A stretch of 64,000 nucleotides of DNA from Ancalomicrobiaceae bacterium S20 (GTDB taxonomy: Bacteria > Pseudomonadota > Alphaproteobacteria > Rhizobiales > Ancalomicrobiaceae): the NCBI GenBank assembly GCA_040269895.1, contig CP158568.1, positions 2,636,716 through 2,700,715 of the forward strand. Reading direction: 5' to 3'. Positions 25,852 to 34,923 of the stretch are shown piece after piece (within the stretch, counting starts at the first letter, position 1; every line of letters starts with the position of its first letter). A model generated the notes under the pieces. The model worked only from the letters and a program-made list of their open reading frames with translations, ran no database searches and was not told the origin of the DNA. The translations under genes were made by a program, and so were the position numbers.

Positions 25852-27525
25852 TCAGGCCGCGTCGAGATCGCGGACGAAGGTCTCGACCGCGACCTTCAGT
25901 TCTTCGGCCTGGGTCGAGAGCCCGCCGGACAGCGCGGTGAGCTGCGTCGAGGCGGCTCCGGTCATCTCGGCCGCCTGGCTGACGCTGCCGATATTGTTGG
26001 TGACCTGGCTCGCGCCGGTCGCCGCCTGCTGACAGTTGCGCGCGATCTCGACCGTTGCGGCGCCCTGTTCCTCGACCGCGGCGCTGATTGCGGCCGCGAT
26101 CGTCTTCATGTTCGAGATCACGCGAACGATCGCGTCCATCGAGCGCACGGTGCCGTCCGTGGAGAGCTGGATCTCGGAGACCTTGGCTGCAATGTCCTCG
26201 GTCGCGCGGCTCGTCTGGGTGGCGAGCTGCTTTACCTCCGAGGCGACCACTGCGAAGCCCTTGCCGGCTTCGCCGGCGCGCGCCGCCTCGATGGTCGCGT
26301 TGAGCGCGAGCAGGTTCGTCTGGTCGGCGATGCCCTTGATCAGGTTGACGACATCACCGATCGAAGCGGCGGCCGTCGACAGATCCGCGATGCGGGCATT
26401 CGAGGCTTCGGCCTCCTGGAAGGCCTCGTCTGCGACGCGGGCCGCCTGATTCACCTGGCCGGTGATCTCGCGCACGGAGGTCGCCATCTCCTCGGCCGAG
26501 GCGGCGACGGTCTGGACGTTCGCGGAGGCCTGCTCGGCCGCAGCCGAAACGGCCTGGGACTGCTGCGCCGCCTCCTCCGCCGTCATCGAAAGGCTCCGGG
26601 CCGAGCCGGAGACCTCGCCGGAGGCCTGCGCGAACGAGCCCGACAGCTGGCGCATACGCTCGACGAAGGCCGTGGCCAAGCGGGCACGTCTGGCGGTGGA
26701 CGCCGCCTCGGCAGCCTTGGCGCGTTCCTGCTCGGCCCGCAGATCCTCCGCGGCGAGCAGCGAGCGGCGGAAACTCTCGACCGCCTTGGCCATCTCGCCG
26801 ATCTCATCCTTGCGCTCGACGCCAGGCACCTGGACCGACAGGTCTCCGGTGGCGAGTACGCCCATCGTACCGGTCAGCGCATGAACCGGGCCGACGACGC
26901 TGCGCGCGATCCGCCAGGCGATCAGGGCCCCGAGCGCGATGCTCAGCAGACCACCAACGGTGATCACCGTGTCCGCCAGCGACGAGGCCTCGCTCGCCGC
27001 ATCCGCGGCGACGCTTGCATTCTTCGCCGCGGCGGCGGCGACCGCATCATTGGCGGCCGCGTAGGCCTTGGCCGCGGCATCGAGACCGTTCAACGCGGCG
27101 ACATATTCCGGAGCGGTCGGCGCGACCCCTTGCCGCTTCATGTCGTTGACCTTGGTGCCTTCGCGGCGAAAGGCGTCGACCGTTTCGCGAAAGGCATCGA
27201 CCAACTGACGGATCTCCGGCCGACGCACCACGCCGAGCGCAGCCTGATAGTCCTTGTCGAACTGAGCGAAGGCGGCATCGCGGGAAGCGATATTGCCGAC
27301 GTCGCCGGTCGCCGCATAAGCCCAAACGAACACCCGACCCTGCCGCACGCTCAGGAGACTGTCCTTCAACTTGACGATCAGCGCGTTGCCGCGCAACGCT
27401 TCGGTGGCGAGCTTGTCACTCCGATCGTTGAAGAACTTGCCGAGTCCGATCGTGACCGCAAAAATGATCAGGATAGCGGCGAAGCCACCGTAGAGACGGC
27501 CGGACACGGACAGTAGTCGGCTCAT
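25852..27525 (-). CDS. Methyl-accepting chemotaxis protein
   Basis: 557 residues. TM1 at about 13-32, a helical periplasmic sensor of ~150 residues, TM2 near [24 protein letters not shown], then a cytoplasmic MA domain. The signalling tip is recognisable from [20 protein letters not shown] and [15 protein letters not shown]. It should control CheA activity in response to an unknown ligand. There is no C-terminal CheR-tethering pentapeptide (it ends FVRDLDAA). ATG 27525 has GGAGG 7 bases upstream; an open frame continues upstream to 27636 without a better start. No other che genes are nearby. Confidence 0.92.
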   Translation of the reverse strand: MSRLLSVSGRLYGGFAAILIIFAVTIGLGKFFNDRSDKLATEALRGNALIVKLKDSLLSVRQGRVFVWAYAATGDVGNIASRDAAFAQFDKDYQAALGVVRRPEIRQLVDAFRETVDAFRREGTKVNDMKRQGVAPTAPEYVAALNGLDAAAKAYAAANDAVAAAAAKNASVAADAASEASSLADTVITVGGLLSIALGALIAWRIARSVVGPVHALTGTMGVLATGDLSVQVPGVERKDEIGEMAKAVESFRRSLLAAEDLRAEQERAKAAEAASTARRARLATAFVERMRQLSGSFAQASGEVSGSARSLSMTAEEAAQQSQAVSAAAEQASANVQTVAASAEEMATSVREITGQVNQAARVADEAFQEAEASNARIADLSTAAASIGDVVNLIKGIADQTNLLALNATIEAARAGEAGKGFAVVASEVKQLATQTSRATEDIAAKVSEIQLSTDGTVRSMDAIVRVISNMKTIAAAISAAVEEQGAATVEIARNCQQAATGASQVTNNIGSVSQAAEMTGAASTQLTALSGGLSTQAEELKVAVETFVRDLDAA

Positions 27526-27902
27526 CGTTTGCCTCCGACAACGAAAAGATGCGCCGGCGACGCGTGCATCCACTCTCGTCATTGCTTGGACGCCGCAGAC
27601 CTTCAAGATCGCTCCGATCGCCCAAAGACGCTCCATTTTGGTAAGCAGCCTGGAACAGCGGAGTTAAATTGGCTTTAAATCCTGACAATTCTAACAGAGA
27701 AAAAACTGATATTTCATTCATTTACCGGACATCCGGATCGACTGACCTCCTGCCCGGGACAATTAAGAAGCTGGGGCGACGTTTCTTCCGCCGGGCGTCC
27801 GTTGCGGAGCTGTCGGACGTCACTCCCTGCAATGAGGGCGGGCCAGTCGCGATCGCGACCGGCCCGCCTGAAGACAGTCTCGTTCCACGACAACAGACGG
27901 CG
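27526..27902. other. Intergenic region with AT-rich promoter zone and a large hairpin
   Basis: 377 bases without a gene. The part beside the chemoreceptor start (27640-27725) is AT-rich and probably holds its promoter. Beside the ccmH stop lies a long hairpin, 27837-27868: GGCGGGCC pairs with GGCCCGCC around the self-complementary core GTCGCGATCGCGAC, with one mismatch. It has no T-run but is well placed to end the ccm transcript. Confidence 0.5.
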
Positions 27903-28400
27903 TCAGGCCTCGTCGGCGAGGATGCGATCCAGCTTCGCCTTCTCCTCGGCACTCAGCGCGACCGCCTCGCCGGCCGGCGCGGCCCGGCGGCGGCGAGCGG
28001 CGGCGAAAACGCCCACCGCCCCGAGCGCCAGAACCGCGAAGGGACCGATCCAGAGGATCGCCGTTTCCCATTCGAAGCGCGGCTTCAACAGCACGAACTG
28101 GCCATAGCGATCGACGAGAAAGTCCTTCACCTGTTCGTCGGTATCGCCGCTCTTCAGCCGATCGCGGACCAGGATGCGCAGATCGCGGGCGAGCGGCGCA
28201 TCGGAGTCGTCGATCGACTGGTTCTGGCAGACCATGCAGCGCAGCTCCGCCGAGATCTCGCGGGCGCGCTTCTCCATGGCGGCGTCGGGCAGGATCTCGT
28301 CGGGGCGCACCGCCAGAGCGGGCGCGACCGACGCGAAGCCGAGCGCGACGGCGAGGACCAGTCCGGCGGTTCGACGGAGCGGGTTGGAGCGGATGGCCAT
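27903..28400 (-). CDS. ccmH: Cytochrome c maturation protein CcmH (CycL)
   Basis: 165 residues. A signal peptide (1-30, ending ALA), a three-helix periplasmic domain with the redox pair C55-C58 in LRCMVCQNQSI, and a C-terminal TM (ILWIGPFAVLALGAVGVFAA). CcmH reduces or holds the apocytochrome CXXCH thiols so that CcmF can attach heme. Last gene of the leftward ccmI-E-F-H operon; it starts 5 bases after the ccmF stop. Confidence 0.95.
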   Translation of the reverse strand: MAIRSNPLRRTAGLVLAVALGFASVAPALAVRPDEILPDAAMEKRAREISAELRCMVCQNQSIDDSDAPLARDLRILVRDRLKSGDTDEQVKDFLVDRYGQFVLLKPRFEWETAILWIGPFAVLALGAVGVFAAARRRRAAPAGEAVALSAEEKAKLDRILADEA

Positions 28401-28405
28401 GCCCG

Positions 28406-30385
28406 TCACTCCGCCGGAACCGCGGCCGCGGCCACCCGCGCCGGCTTCGGTGCACCGATGCGCAGGCGCCGGTCGGCGAGCGAGGCGGTGCCGCCGAGCG
28501 CCATGACCAGACAGCCGAGCCAGATCAGCGTGACCTGCGGTTTCCAATAGATCCGCATCGCCACGCCGCCATCGGCTTGGGCCTCGCCAAGCGAGAGGTA
28601 GAGCTGCGAGAAGCCGAAGGTCTCGATGGACGACTCGGTCGTCGGCATCTGGCGGGCCGGATAGAAGCGCTTGGCCGGCTCCATGCGTGCGACGATGACC
28701 CCGCCTCGCCGGACGCTGAACTGCGCCGCCTGCTCCTGGAAGTTCGGCCCCTGGCGCGGCACGGTGCCGAGGAAGGTCAGATCGAAGTCGGCAACCTGAA
28801 CCGTGTCGTTCAGCTTCATGACGAGCACGCGCTCAAGCTTCCACGCGCTCTCGGCGACGATGCCGAACAGCGTGACGCCGACGCCGACATGGGCGAGCAT
28901 CGTGCCCCAGGCCGACAGCGGCAAGCCCTTGGCGCGGTTCCAGGCAGTCGTAGGACCGGCGAACAGCTTGATGCGCTGCGCCACTTCGAGAAGCGCGCCG
29001 GCGATGATCCAGATCGACAGCCCGATGCCGACATCGGCGATGACAGGCCCACCGCGGGTCAGCCACCAGGACACCACGGTGGCGACGAGCGCCAGCGCCA
29101 GCGCCGCGGCGAGCCGCTCGGCGGCACCGAGCAGGTCGCCGCGCTTCCAGGCGAGCAGCGGGCCGAACGGCAGCGCGATCAGCACCGGCACGATCAGCGG
29201 GCCGAAGGTCAGGTCGAAGAACGGCGCGCCGACCGAGATCTTCTCGCCGGTCACGGATTCGAGCACCAGCGGGTAGAGCGTGCCGGTCAGTACGGCGGCG
29301 GCTGCCGCGGTCAGGAAGAGGTTGTTGAAGACCAGCGCGCCCTCGCGGCTGATCGGGGCGAACAGGCCGCCCTGCGTCAGTGACGAGGCCCGCCAGGCGA
29401 ACAGCGACAGCGAACCGCCGATGAACAGACAGAGGATCGCCAGAATGAACACGCCGCGCGCCGGATCGGTCGCGAAGGCGTGCACCGAGGTCAGCACACC
29501 GGAGCGGACCAGGAAGGTGCCGAGCAGCGACAGCGAGAAGGTCAGGATCGCGAGCAGCACGGTCCAGATCTTCAGCGCGTTGCGCTTCTCCATCACGATC
29601 GCGGAATGCAGGAGCGCGGTGCCGGCGAGCCAGGGCATGAAGCTCGCGTTCTCGACCGGATCCCAGAACCACCAGCCGCCCCAGCCGAGCTCGTAATAGG
29701 CCCAGTAAGAGCCCATCGCGATGCCGAGCGTCAGCGCGACCCAGGCGGCGAGCGTCCAGGGCCGGACCCAACGCGCCCAGGCCGCGTCGATACGGCCTTC
29801 GATCAGCGCGGCGACGGCGAAGGAGAACGAGATCGAGAAACCGACATAGCCGAGATAGAGCAGCGGCGGATGCACCGCGAGACCGAAGTCCTGCAGGATC
29901 GGGTTCAGATCCTGGCCCTCGATCGGCGCGGGCGACAGGCGCGCGAACGGGTTCGAGGTCGTCAGGATGAACAGGTAGAAGGCCGCCGCGATCCAGGCCT
30001 GCACGCCGAGCACGTTGGCGCGCAGCGTGCGCGGCAGATTGCGGCCGAACAGCGCGACGAGACCGCCGAACACCGCCAGGATCAGCACCCACAGGAGCAT
30101 CGAGCCCTCGTGGTTCCCCCACACGCCGGAGATCTTGTAGATCAGCGGCTTCAGCGAATGGGAGTTCTGATAGACGTTAGCGACCGAGAAATCGGAGACC
30201 ACATGCGCCGTCGTCAGCGCCGCGAAGGAGATCGCGACGAAGACGAACTGTCCGAGCGCCGCCGGGACGGCCGTCCCCATCAGGCTGTCGTCGCGCGCCG
30301 CCGCACCCCAGATCGGCACCACCGACTGGATCAGCGACAGGGCGAAGGCCAGCACCAGCGCGTAATGTCCGATCTCGACGATCAT
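28406..30385 (-). CDS. ccmF: Heme lyase CcmF (CycK)
   Basis: A 659-residue polytopic membrane protein that transfers heme from CcmE to apocytochrome c. The tryptophan-rich heme-handling segment WGGWWFWDPVENASFMPWL is present, as are KISGVWGNHEGSMLLWVLIL and the periplasmic-loop histidines expected of the family. Length is normal. It sits between ccmE (gap 10 bases) and ccmH (gap 5 bases). Confidence 0.96.
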   Translation of the reverse strand: MIVEIGHYALVLAFALSLIQSVVPIWGAAARDDSLMGTAVPAALGQFVFVAISFAALTTAHVVSDFSVANVYQNSHSLKPLIYKISGVWGNHEGSMLLWVLILAVFGGLVALFGRNLPRTLRANVLGVQAWIAAAFYLFILTTSNPFARLSPAPIEGQDLNPILQDFGLAVHPPLLYLGYVGFSISFSFAVAALIEGRIDAAWARWVRPWTLAAWVALTLGIAMGSYWAYYELGWGGWWFWDPVENASFMPWLAGTALLHSAIVMEKRNALKIWTVLLAILTFSLSLLGTFLVRSGVLTSVHAFATDPARGVFILAILCLFIGGSLSLFAWRASSLTQGGLFAPISREGALVFNNLFLTAAAAAVLTGTLYPLVLESVTGEKISVGAPFFDLTFGPLIVPVLIALPFGPLLAWKRGDLLGAAERLAAALALALVATVVSWWLTRGGPVIADVGIGLSIWIIAGALLEVAQRIKLFAGPTTAWNRAKGLPLSAWGTMLAHVGVGVTLFGIVAESAWKLERVLVMKLNDTVQVADFDLTFLGTVPRQGPNFQEQAAQFSVRRGGVIVARMEPAKRFYPARQMPTTESSIETFGFSQLYLSLGEAQADGGVAMRIYWKPQVTLIWLGCLVMALGGTASLADRRLRIGAPKPARVAAAAVPAE

Positions 30386-30395
30386 CGCCCGTCCC

Positions 30396-30890
30396 TCAGT
30401 TCGTCACGGTCTTGGGCGCGGCAGGCGCCTGCTGCGTCGGCGCGGGCGGGCCGCCGGCCTCGCCCTCCTTCCAGTGGCCGCTCTGCTTGAGCGAGTCGGC
30501 GACTTCCTTCGGCATGTATTTCTCATCGTGCTTAGCGAGCACGCTGTCGGCATGGAACAGGCCATCGGCGCCGATCTTGCCCTCGGTGACGACGCCCTGC
30601 CCCTCACGGAACAGGTCCGGCAGCAGGCCCGTGTAGGTCACCGGCACCGAAGCGGCCATGTCGGTCACCTCGAAGCGGACGGTCGTGCCGTTCTTGACGA
30701 CACTGCCTTCCTTCACCAGCCCGCCGAGCCGGATGCGGCCGCCGGGCGGCGTCTTCTGCGCCGCCACGTCCGAGGGCGACGAGAAGAAGGTGATCCGATC
30801 GTTGAGCGCGTAGAGGACGAGGCCGGCCGCGACCGCGATCACGAGGCCCGCGATGCCGATCAGGGTGAGACGTCTCTGCTTGCGGGTCAT
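30396..30890 (-). CDS. ccmE: Heme chaperone CcmE (CycJ)
   Basis: 164 residues with one N-terminal TM (about 9-29) and a periplasmic OB-fold. The covalent heme-binding histidine is H121 in [10 protein letters not shown], with the conserved tyrosine Y125. CcmE receives heme from CcmC and hands it to CcmF. A Pro/Ala-rich tail (TQQAPAAP) is common in this group. It lies 10 bases before ccmF and 153 bases after ccmI. Confidence 0.96.
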   Translation of the reverse strand: MTRKQRRLTLIGIAGLVIAVAAGLVLYALNDRITFFSSPSDVAAQKTPPGGRIRLGGLVKEGSVVKNGTTVRFEVTDMAASVPVTYTGLLPDLFREGQGVVTEGKIGADGLFHADSVLAKHDEKYMPKEVADSLKQSGHWKEGEAGGPPAPTQQAPAAPKTVTN

Positions 30891-31043
30891 GCCTCTCGCC
30901 GTCCTCGATCCTGCGGGCGAACCTGCGCCCGGTGGCCCTCCCCTCCCGGATCACGGGAGTGCGGACCGTTTCGTCCCATCGGTGGCACGGCCGTGGTCCG
31001 GCCGGACTTCATTTTGCGGTGATCGCGCCAACATCCGCCGATG

Positions 31044-32281
31044 TCAGGACGCGATCCCGAGTTCCTTGGCGAGCGCGTCGATGCGGCCGCGCCCGGCCTC
31101 GTCGTTCTTCATGGCGGCGCGCGCCTTGTCGGCCGCGGCCTTGGCCTCGTCGGTTCGACCGAGCACGGACAGCGCGCGAATGAGCCGAGTCCACTCCTCG
31201 ACCGAACCGCCCGAGGCGTCGAGACGCTCGGCGAGACGCTGCACCATGCCTTCGATCATCTTCTGGCGATCGGCAGGCGCCATGGCCGCCGCACTCGCGA
31301 CGTCACCGGCCGTCGGCCCGGGCGTTGCGGTCGGCGGCGCGGCCGCGCCCTGCGCCGGCCCAGCCGCGGCGTCCGGCGCATTGGCCGGAGCGGGCGCGCC
31401 CCCGAGCTTGGCCTCGACGGCGGCCAGTTCCTTCTCCGCGATCGGCCGCCAGCGCTCGCCGCCCTTGGAGGTCGCGAGCAGCGCCTTCCAGGCGGCGGCG
31501 GATTCGGCGAGCTTGCCGTCCTGCGACAGCGCCAGCGCCAGATACATGCGGGCGAGCACGCCGGCGTCGCCGGCATCGGCCTTGGCCTTCTCGAAGCTCG
31601 CGCGCGCCTCGGCGGTGACGACACCGCCGGCGAGGTTCATCAGCGCCTCGCCGAGCTGCACCTCGCGCTTCGGCGTCGAACCGGCAATGCGGATCGCATT
31701 GCGGAACGCCTGCGCGGCGTCGCTCGCGCGGCCCATGCGCATATAGACTGGCGCGATCAGATCCCAGCCCTGACCGTCCTCGGGATTCTTGGCCAGATGC
31801 GCCTCGACCTTGGCGACGAGCTGGTCGATCGACTGGCTCTCGAGCTTGGCCTCCTGGCGGGGCGCGAGCGGCGCATCGGGCATATCCGGCTGGCCGAGCC
31901 TGCCGTAGAGCCCGAGCGCGACGACGGGCAACACCACCACGGCCATCACCGCGGCCGCGCGACGACGCAGGGTCGCCCCGCGATCAACGGCCGGGGGGCC
32001 TCTTCCGCCTCGCGTGCGGCCTTGAGCAGGCGGCGGGCGATCTCGGTCCGCGCGGCTTCGGCCTCCGGCGCGGCAATGACGCCACGCTCGAGATCGCGAT
32101 CCACCTCGGCGAGCTGGTCCTTGTAGACGGAGATGTCGTGGCCGGCGGCGCCTGCCCCCGTCTTGGCACCGGTCTTGGTACCCGTCTCGGCTGCGTCCCC
32201 ACGCGAACGGCGGGCGAGCGGTGCCAGCACCACGAATGCAGCGGCCGCGGTCATCGCCGCGAACACGACCCAAATCTCCAT
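31044..32281 (-). CDS. ccmI: Cytochrome c maturation protein CcmI (CycH), frame broken
   Basis: The N-terminal half (TM at 3-22, then DISVYKDQLAEVDRDLERGV, a CcmI hallmark) is read from ATG 32281. The second half (TM VMAVVVLPVVALGLYGRL, then a TPR-type apocytochrome-binding region to 31044) is in another frame. The frames meet at a six-base G run (plus strand 31993-31998). One extra base there would restore a single protein of about 412 residues, the usual CcmI size. As read, the first frame ends in ARPR at 31946. So the gene is either damaged or carries a sequencing error. CcmI delivers apocytochromes to the CcmF/H lyase. It is first in the operon and has an FNR-type box upstream. Confidence 0.85.
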
Positions 32282-32451
32282 CGCGATGCTTTCCCGCGCC
32301 CTCGTCCGCCGTGGCGCGCCCCGCCCCTCGGGTGCGCGCGACCGTCCTGCCTTCAGGGCTACGCGCCCCGGTGTCCGACGCCTCTCAGGTATCGTCGCAA
32401 CCGCGCTTCGGCAATGGGTAGAAGCCGTATCGCGACGGCGGACCGCATGTG

Positions 32452-32465
32452 TTGATCGTGATCAA
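32452..32465. promoter_or_regulatory. FNR/FixK-type box upstream of ccmI
   Basis: TTGAT-CGTG-ATCAA is a perfect match to the FNR/FixK/Anr consensus TTGAT-N4-ATCAA. It lies about 170 bases upstream of the ccmI start, in the only gap long enough to hold the operon promoter. It suggests that ccmIEFH expression rises when oxygen is low, through a CRP/FNR-family activator. The site is certain as sequence; its use is inferred. Confidence 0.6.
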
Positions 32466-32515
32466 GCACTTTGACGGTGGAGAGGCGCCCGGTGTTCAGA
32501 GCGGGGGCGACGCGT

Positions 32516-34138
32516 TCAGCCGGTTTGGCGGGTCGACGGGCGGGCGACGATGTTGTCGCGGCCCTTGCGGACGATCGAGGCGTAGTCGTCGCCGAACACC
32601 AGCGCGGAGAGCTTGACCGCGCCGTCGAGCGCATCGAGCAGGCTCTGGCGGTCGATCACCTGATTGCCCTTGAGATCGGCCATCAGCTTGTTGGTCACGA
32701 CCTCGAGCGTCTGCTCGACCTGCTTGCGCGTGCGCGAGACGAGATCGTTGACGGCGAGGCTGTCGGCGGCGATCCGGGCCTCGACGAGCAGACGCACCGC
32801 GAATTCCGCGTCCTCGAAAGCTGCGGTGTCGAAGCGGGCACCGTATTCGCCGGCCAGCGATTCCACCCGCAGTGCCCGGCGCACCAGGCCCGGCGCCTGC
32901 TCGATCTCGCGGGCGACCAGCTCCGAGATCCGCGTGCGGCTCGCTCCCGCCCGCTTCAGCCAATGCGGCACGCTGTCGATATCGAGCGCGAAGCGCAGGT
33001 TGCGCATGGTCTCGTGATAGGCACGCAGGTCGCCGAACAGCTTGCCGCGGCCGAGCCTATCGCGCACGCCGGTCTCGGCGTCGGCGACGTCGCGCTCGAT
33101 CTCCGAGAGCGTCACCTCGACGAAACCGGCATAGCGGCTGCCGGCGATCACGCGCGGATCGCTCGAGCCGGCGAGCTTGACGGCCGCGAGCACCGGCAAG
33201 ATCGCGTTCGCTGTCCGCGACAACATGGCAACGCCGACGAACGGGACCGCGAGGCGCAGCTCGTCGAGCGCCACACCGATCGAGTCGACCACGCGCGACT
33301 GGTCCGTGACGTCATAGGCAGTCAGCGTCGCCGGCCATTGCCCGAGCAGGCTCGCGAACGCGGACTCGCGCTGGAACACGTAGAGCACGTCGCGCAGGTC
33401 GCGGAAGGCAGCTTCGCCGCCGACCTGGGCGGCGAGCTTCTGCCGCGCCTTCTGATCGTCCTCGACCAGGCGCAGGTGCTCGAGCATGCGCGACGCGACA
33501 TCGCGGCGCAGCTTGCGCGCGATCGGCGCCGCATCGGCGTCAACGTCATAGGGGTCGGCACCGAGCGCCTGTTCGTAGTCGATCGGCGCGACGTCGCGGA
33601 TGATCCAGGTCCAGATCGCGCCGAGGTGTCGCTCGTAGATGCGGCCCTGCTGCTTCAACGACAGTTCGTTGCCGATCACGAAAGGTCTGAGCGGCGCGAA
33701 GAACGCCGCTTCGATCCGCTGCGCCCAGGAGGCGCGCGACTGCCGGCCTGCGTCGCGCTGCTCCGCCTGCGTCTTGGTGGCAAACGGGCGCAGGCCCGGG
33801 TCGGTCGACAGCGACGCGGCGAGCGCGGCGGCGCGGCCCGGAGCGGCGCCGAAACCCGGAACCGAGGCAGGCGCAGGCGTGGCCGAGACCGGCGCCTGCG
33901 GCGCGGTCGCGCCGGGCGGAGAAACAGGCGCTTCCTGTGGTTGAGGCCGGGGCTGTGCGGTCGCGGCCTGCGGCTGTGCCTCTTGATCGGCCGCCGCGAG
34001 AATGACGGAGTTCTGGATGCTGTTTTCGCCGCGATCGACCGAGCTGCGCGCCGTGCGCACCAGCATCGCGCGCGCCTGAGGCGACAGCGACGCCAGATAA
34101 GCTTTGACCTTCTCGGATACCAGGCCCTCCGGGGGCAT
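32516..34138 (-). CDS. Conserved rhizobial hypothetical protein
   Basis: 540 residues, soluble, no signal peptide. Residues ~45-120 are a Pro/Ala/Gln-rich linker. The remainder is mostly charged helices, with a distinctive block RPFVIGNELSLKQQGRIYER followed by LGAIWTWIIRDVAP. No enzyme motif is visible. I recall similar proteins beside ccm or feu genes in Hyphomicrobiales but know no function. ATG 34138 (GGAG 8 bases upstream) gives a start at PPEGLVSEKVKAYLASLS. The gene precedes ccmI in the same direction with a 234-bp gap. Confidence 0.7.
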   Translation of the reverse strand: MPPEGLVSEKVKAYLASLSPQARAMLVRTARSSVDRGENSIQNSVILAAADQEAQPQAATAQPRPQPQEAPVSPPGATAPQAPVSATPAPASVPGFGAAPGRAAALAASLSTDPGLRPFATKTQAEQRDAGRQSRASWAQRIEAAFFAPLRPFVIGNELSLKQQGRIYERHLGAIWTWIIRDVAPIDYEQALGADPYDVDADAAPIARKLRRDVASRMLEHLRLVEDDQKARQKLAAQVGGEAAFRDLRDVLYVFQRESAFASLLGQWPATLTAYDVTDQSRVVDSIGVALDELRLAVPFVGVAMLSRTANAILPVLAAVKLAGSSDPRVIAGSRYAGFVEVTLSEIERDVADAETGVRDRLGRGKLFGDLRAYHETMRNLRFALDIDSVPHWLKRAGASRTRISELVAREIEQAPGLVRRALRVESLAGEYGARFDTAAFEDAEFAVRLLVEARIAADSLAVNDLVSRTRKQVEQTLEVVTNKLMADLKGNQVIDRQSLLDALDGAVKLSALVFGDDYASIVRKGRDNIVARPSTRQTG

Positions 34139-34243
34139 CGCGAACTCCGGGCACGACGGTGTGCGAAACCCGAAGAGGATCACTCAAATTCTTTTAAAAT
34201 TTCATGAGCATCGCGTAACGGAAGCCTGACGGCGCATGGGCTT

Positions 34244-34279
34244 GATACGGCTGCGGCCCGACGGGATCACAGCCGTATC
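34244..34279 (-). terminator. Possible hairpin terminator after the lipoprotein gene
   Basis: A 10-bp inverted repeat (GATACGGCTG, 34244-34253, with 34270-34279) and a 16-base loop, 12 bases past the stop of the gene ending at 34291. No T-run follows. Confidence 0.4.
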
Positions 34280-34290
34280 GTCCGGCCCGC

Positions 34291-34752
34291 TCAGGAAAGC
34301 GGCCGCCAGGTGCCGTCCGGCTGGCGGCAGGCCGTGCCCCGCGCAGTCTGCGGCTTGCCGTCGATGTAGATCGTGTGCGTATAGTCGCGGCAGGTGTACT
34401 GGTTCACCGCGTAGGCCGGGCCCGGCGTGATCGAGCCGGTGTGGCCCGACGGACCGCGCCACTGCCGCGCGCTGCCGGCCGGGCCGGCCTCGAGCGCATC
34501 GTATTCGGCCTGAGCGGCCAGTTCGCGATCCCGATCATCGAGGTTGCGACCGATGTCGCCGCCGAGAAGGGCGCCGAGCGCCGCACCGGCGCCGGCGGCC
34601 AGGACCTTGCCCGAACCGCCCCCGAACTGGCTGCCGATCAGGCCGCCGGCGAGCGCGCCGGTGACGGTACCGAGGCTCTGCTTCGGCCCGGCGTCGGCGC
34701 AACCGGCGAGAACCGCCGCGAAACCGATGACGACGGCGAAATTCGACTTCAT
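34291..34752 (-). CDS. 17-kDa surface antigen-like glycine-zipper lipoprotein
   Basis: 153 residues. A lipoprotein signal with lipobox VLAGC (Cys at about 17) is followed by a glycine-zipper double helix (GALAGGLIGSQFGGGSG, then AAGAGAALGALLGGDIG), and a C-terminal domain with QYTCRDYTHTIYIDGKPQTA and GTACRQPDGTWRPL. This is the layout of the Rickettsia 17-kDa antigen family found across alphaproteobacteria. Location is probably the outer membrane; the molecular role is not established. ATG 34752 follows GAGGGGA. Confidence 0.88.
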   Translation of the reverse strand: MKSNFAVVIGFAAVLAGCADAGPKQSLGTVTGALAGGLIGSQFGGGSGKVLAAGAGAALGALLGGDIGRNLDDRDRELAAQAEYDALEAGPAGSARQWRGPSGHTGSITPGPAYAVNQYTCRDYTHTIYIDGKPQTARGTACRQPDGTWRPLS

Positions 34753-34923
34753 GAGCAACGGTCCCCTCGAACGACGCGTTCCCGGCCTCACGAAGCGCTC
34801 GGCTCCGTATAGGCGGCTGCGGCCAATCCGCCGCGACGATGTTTCGGCCTCCTAAGGCCATTCGATCATGGCCGAAATGGGTCGATTCGCCCATTGCCAC
34901 AAGGCTTGCCGAGCAGGATCGTC

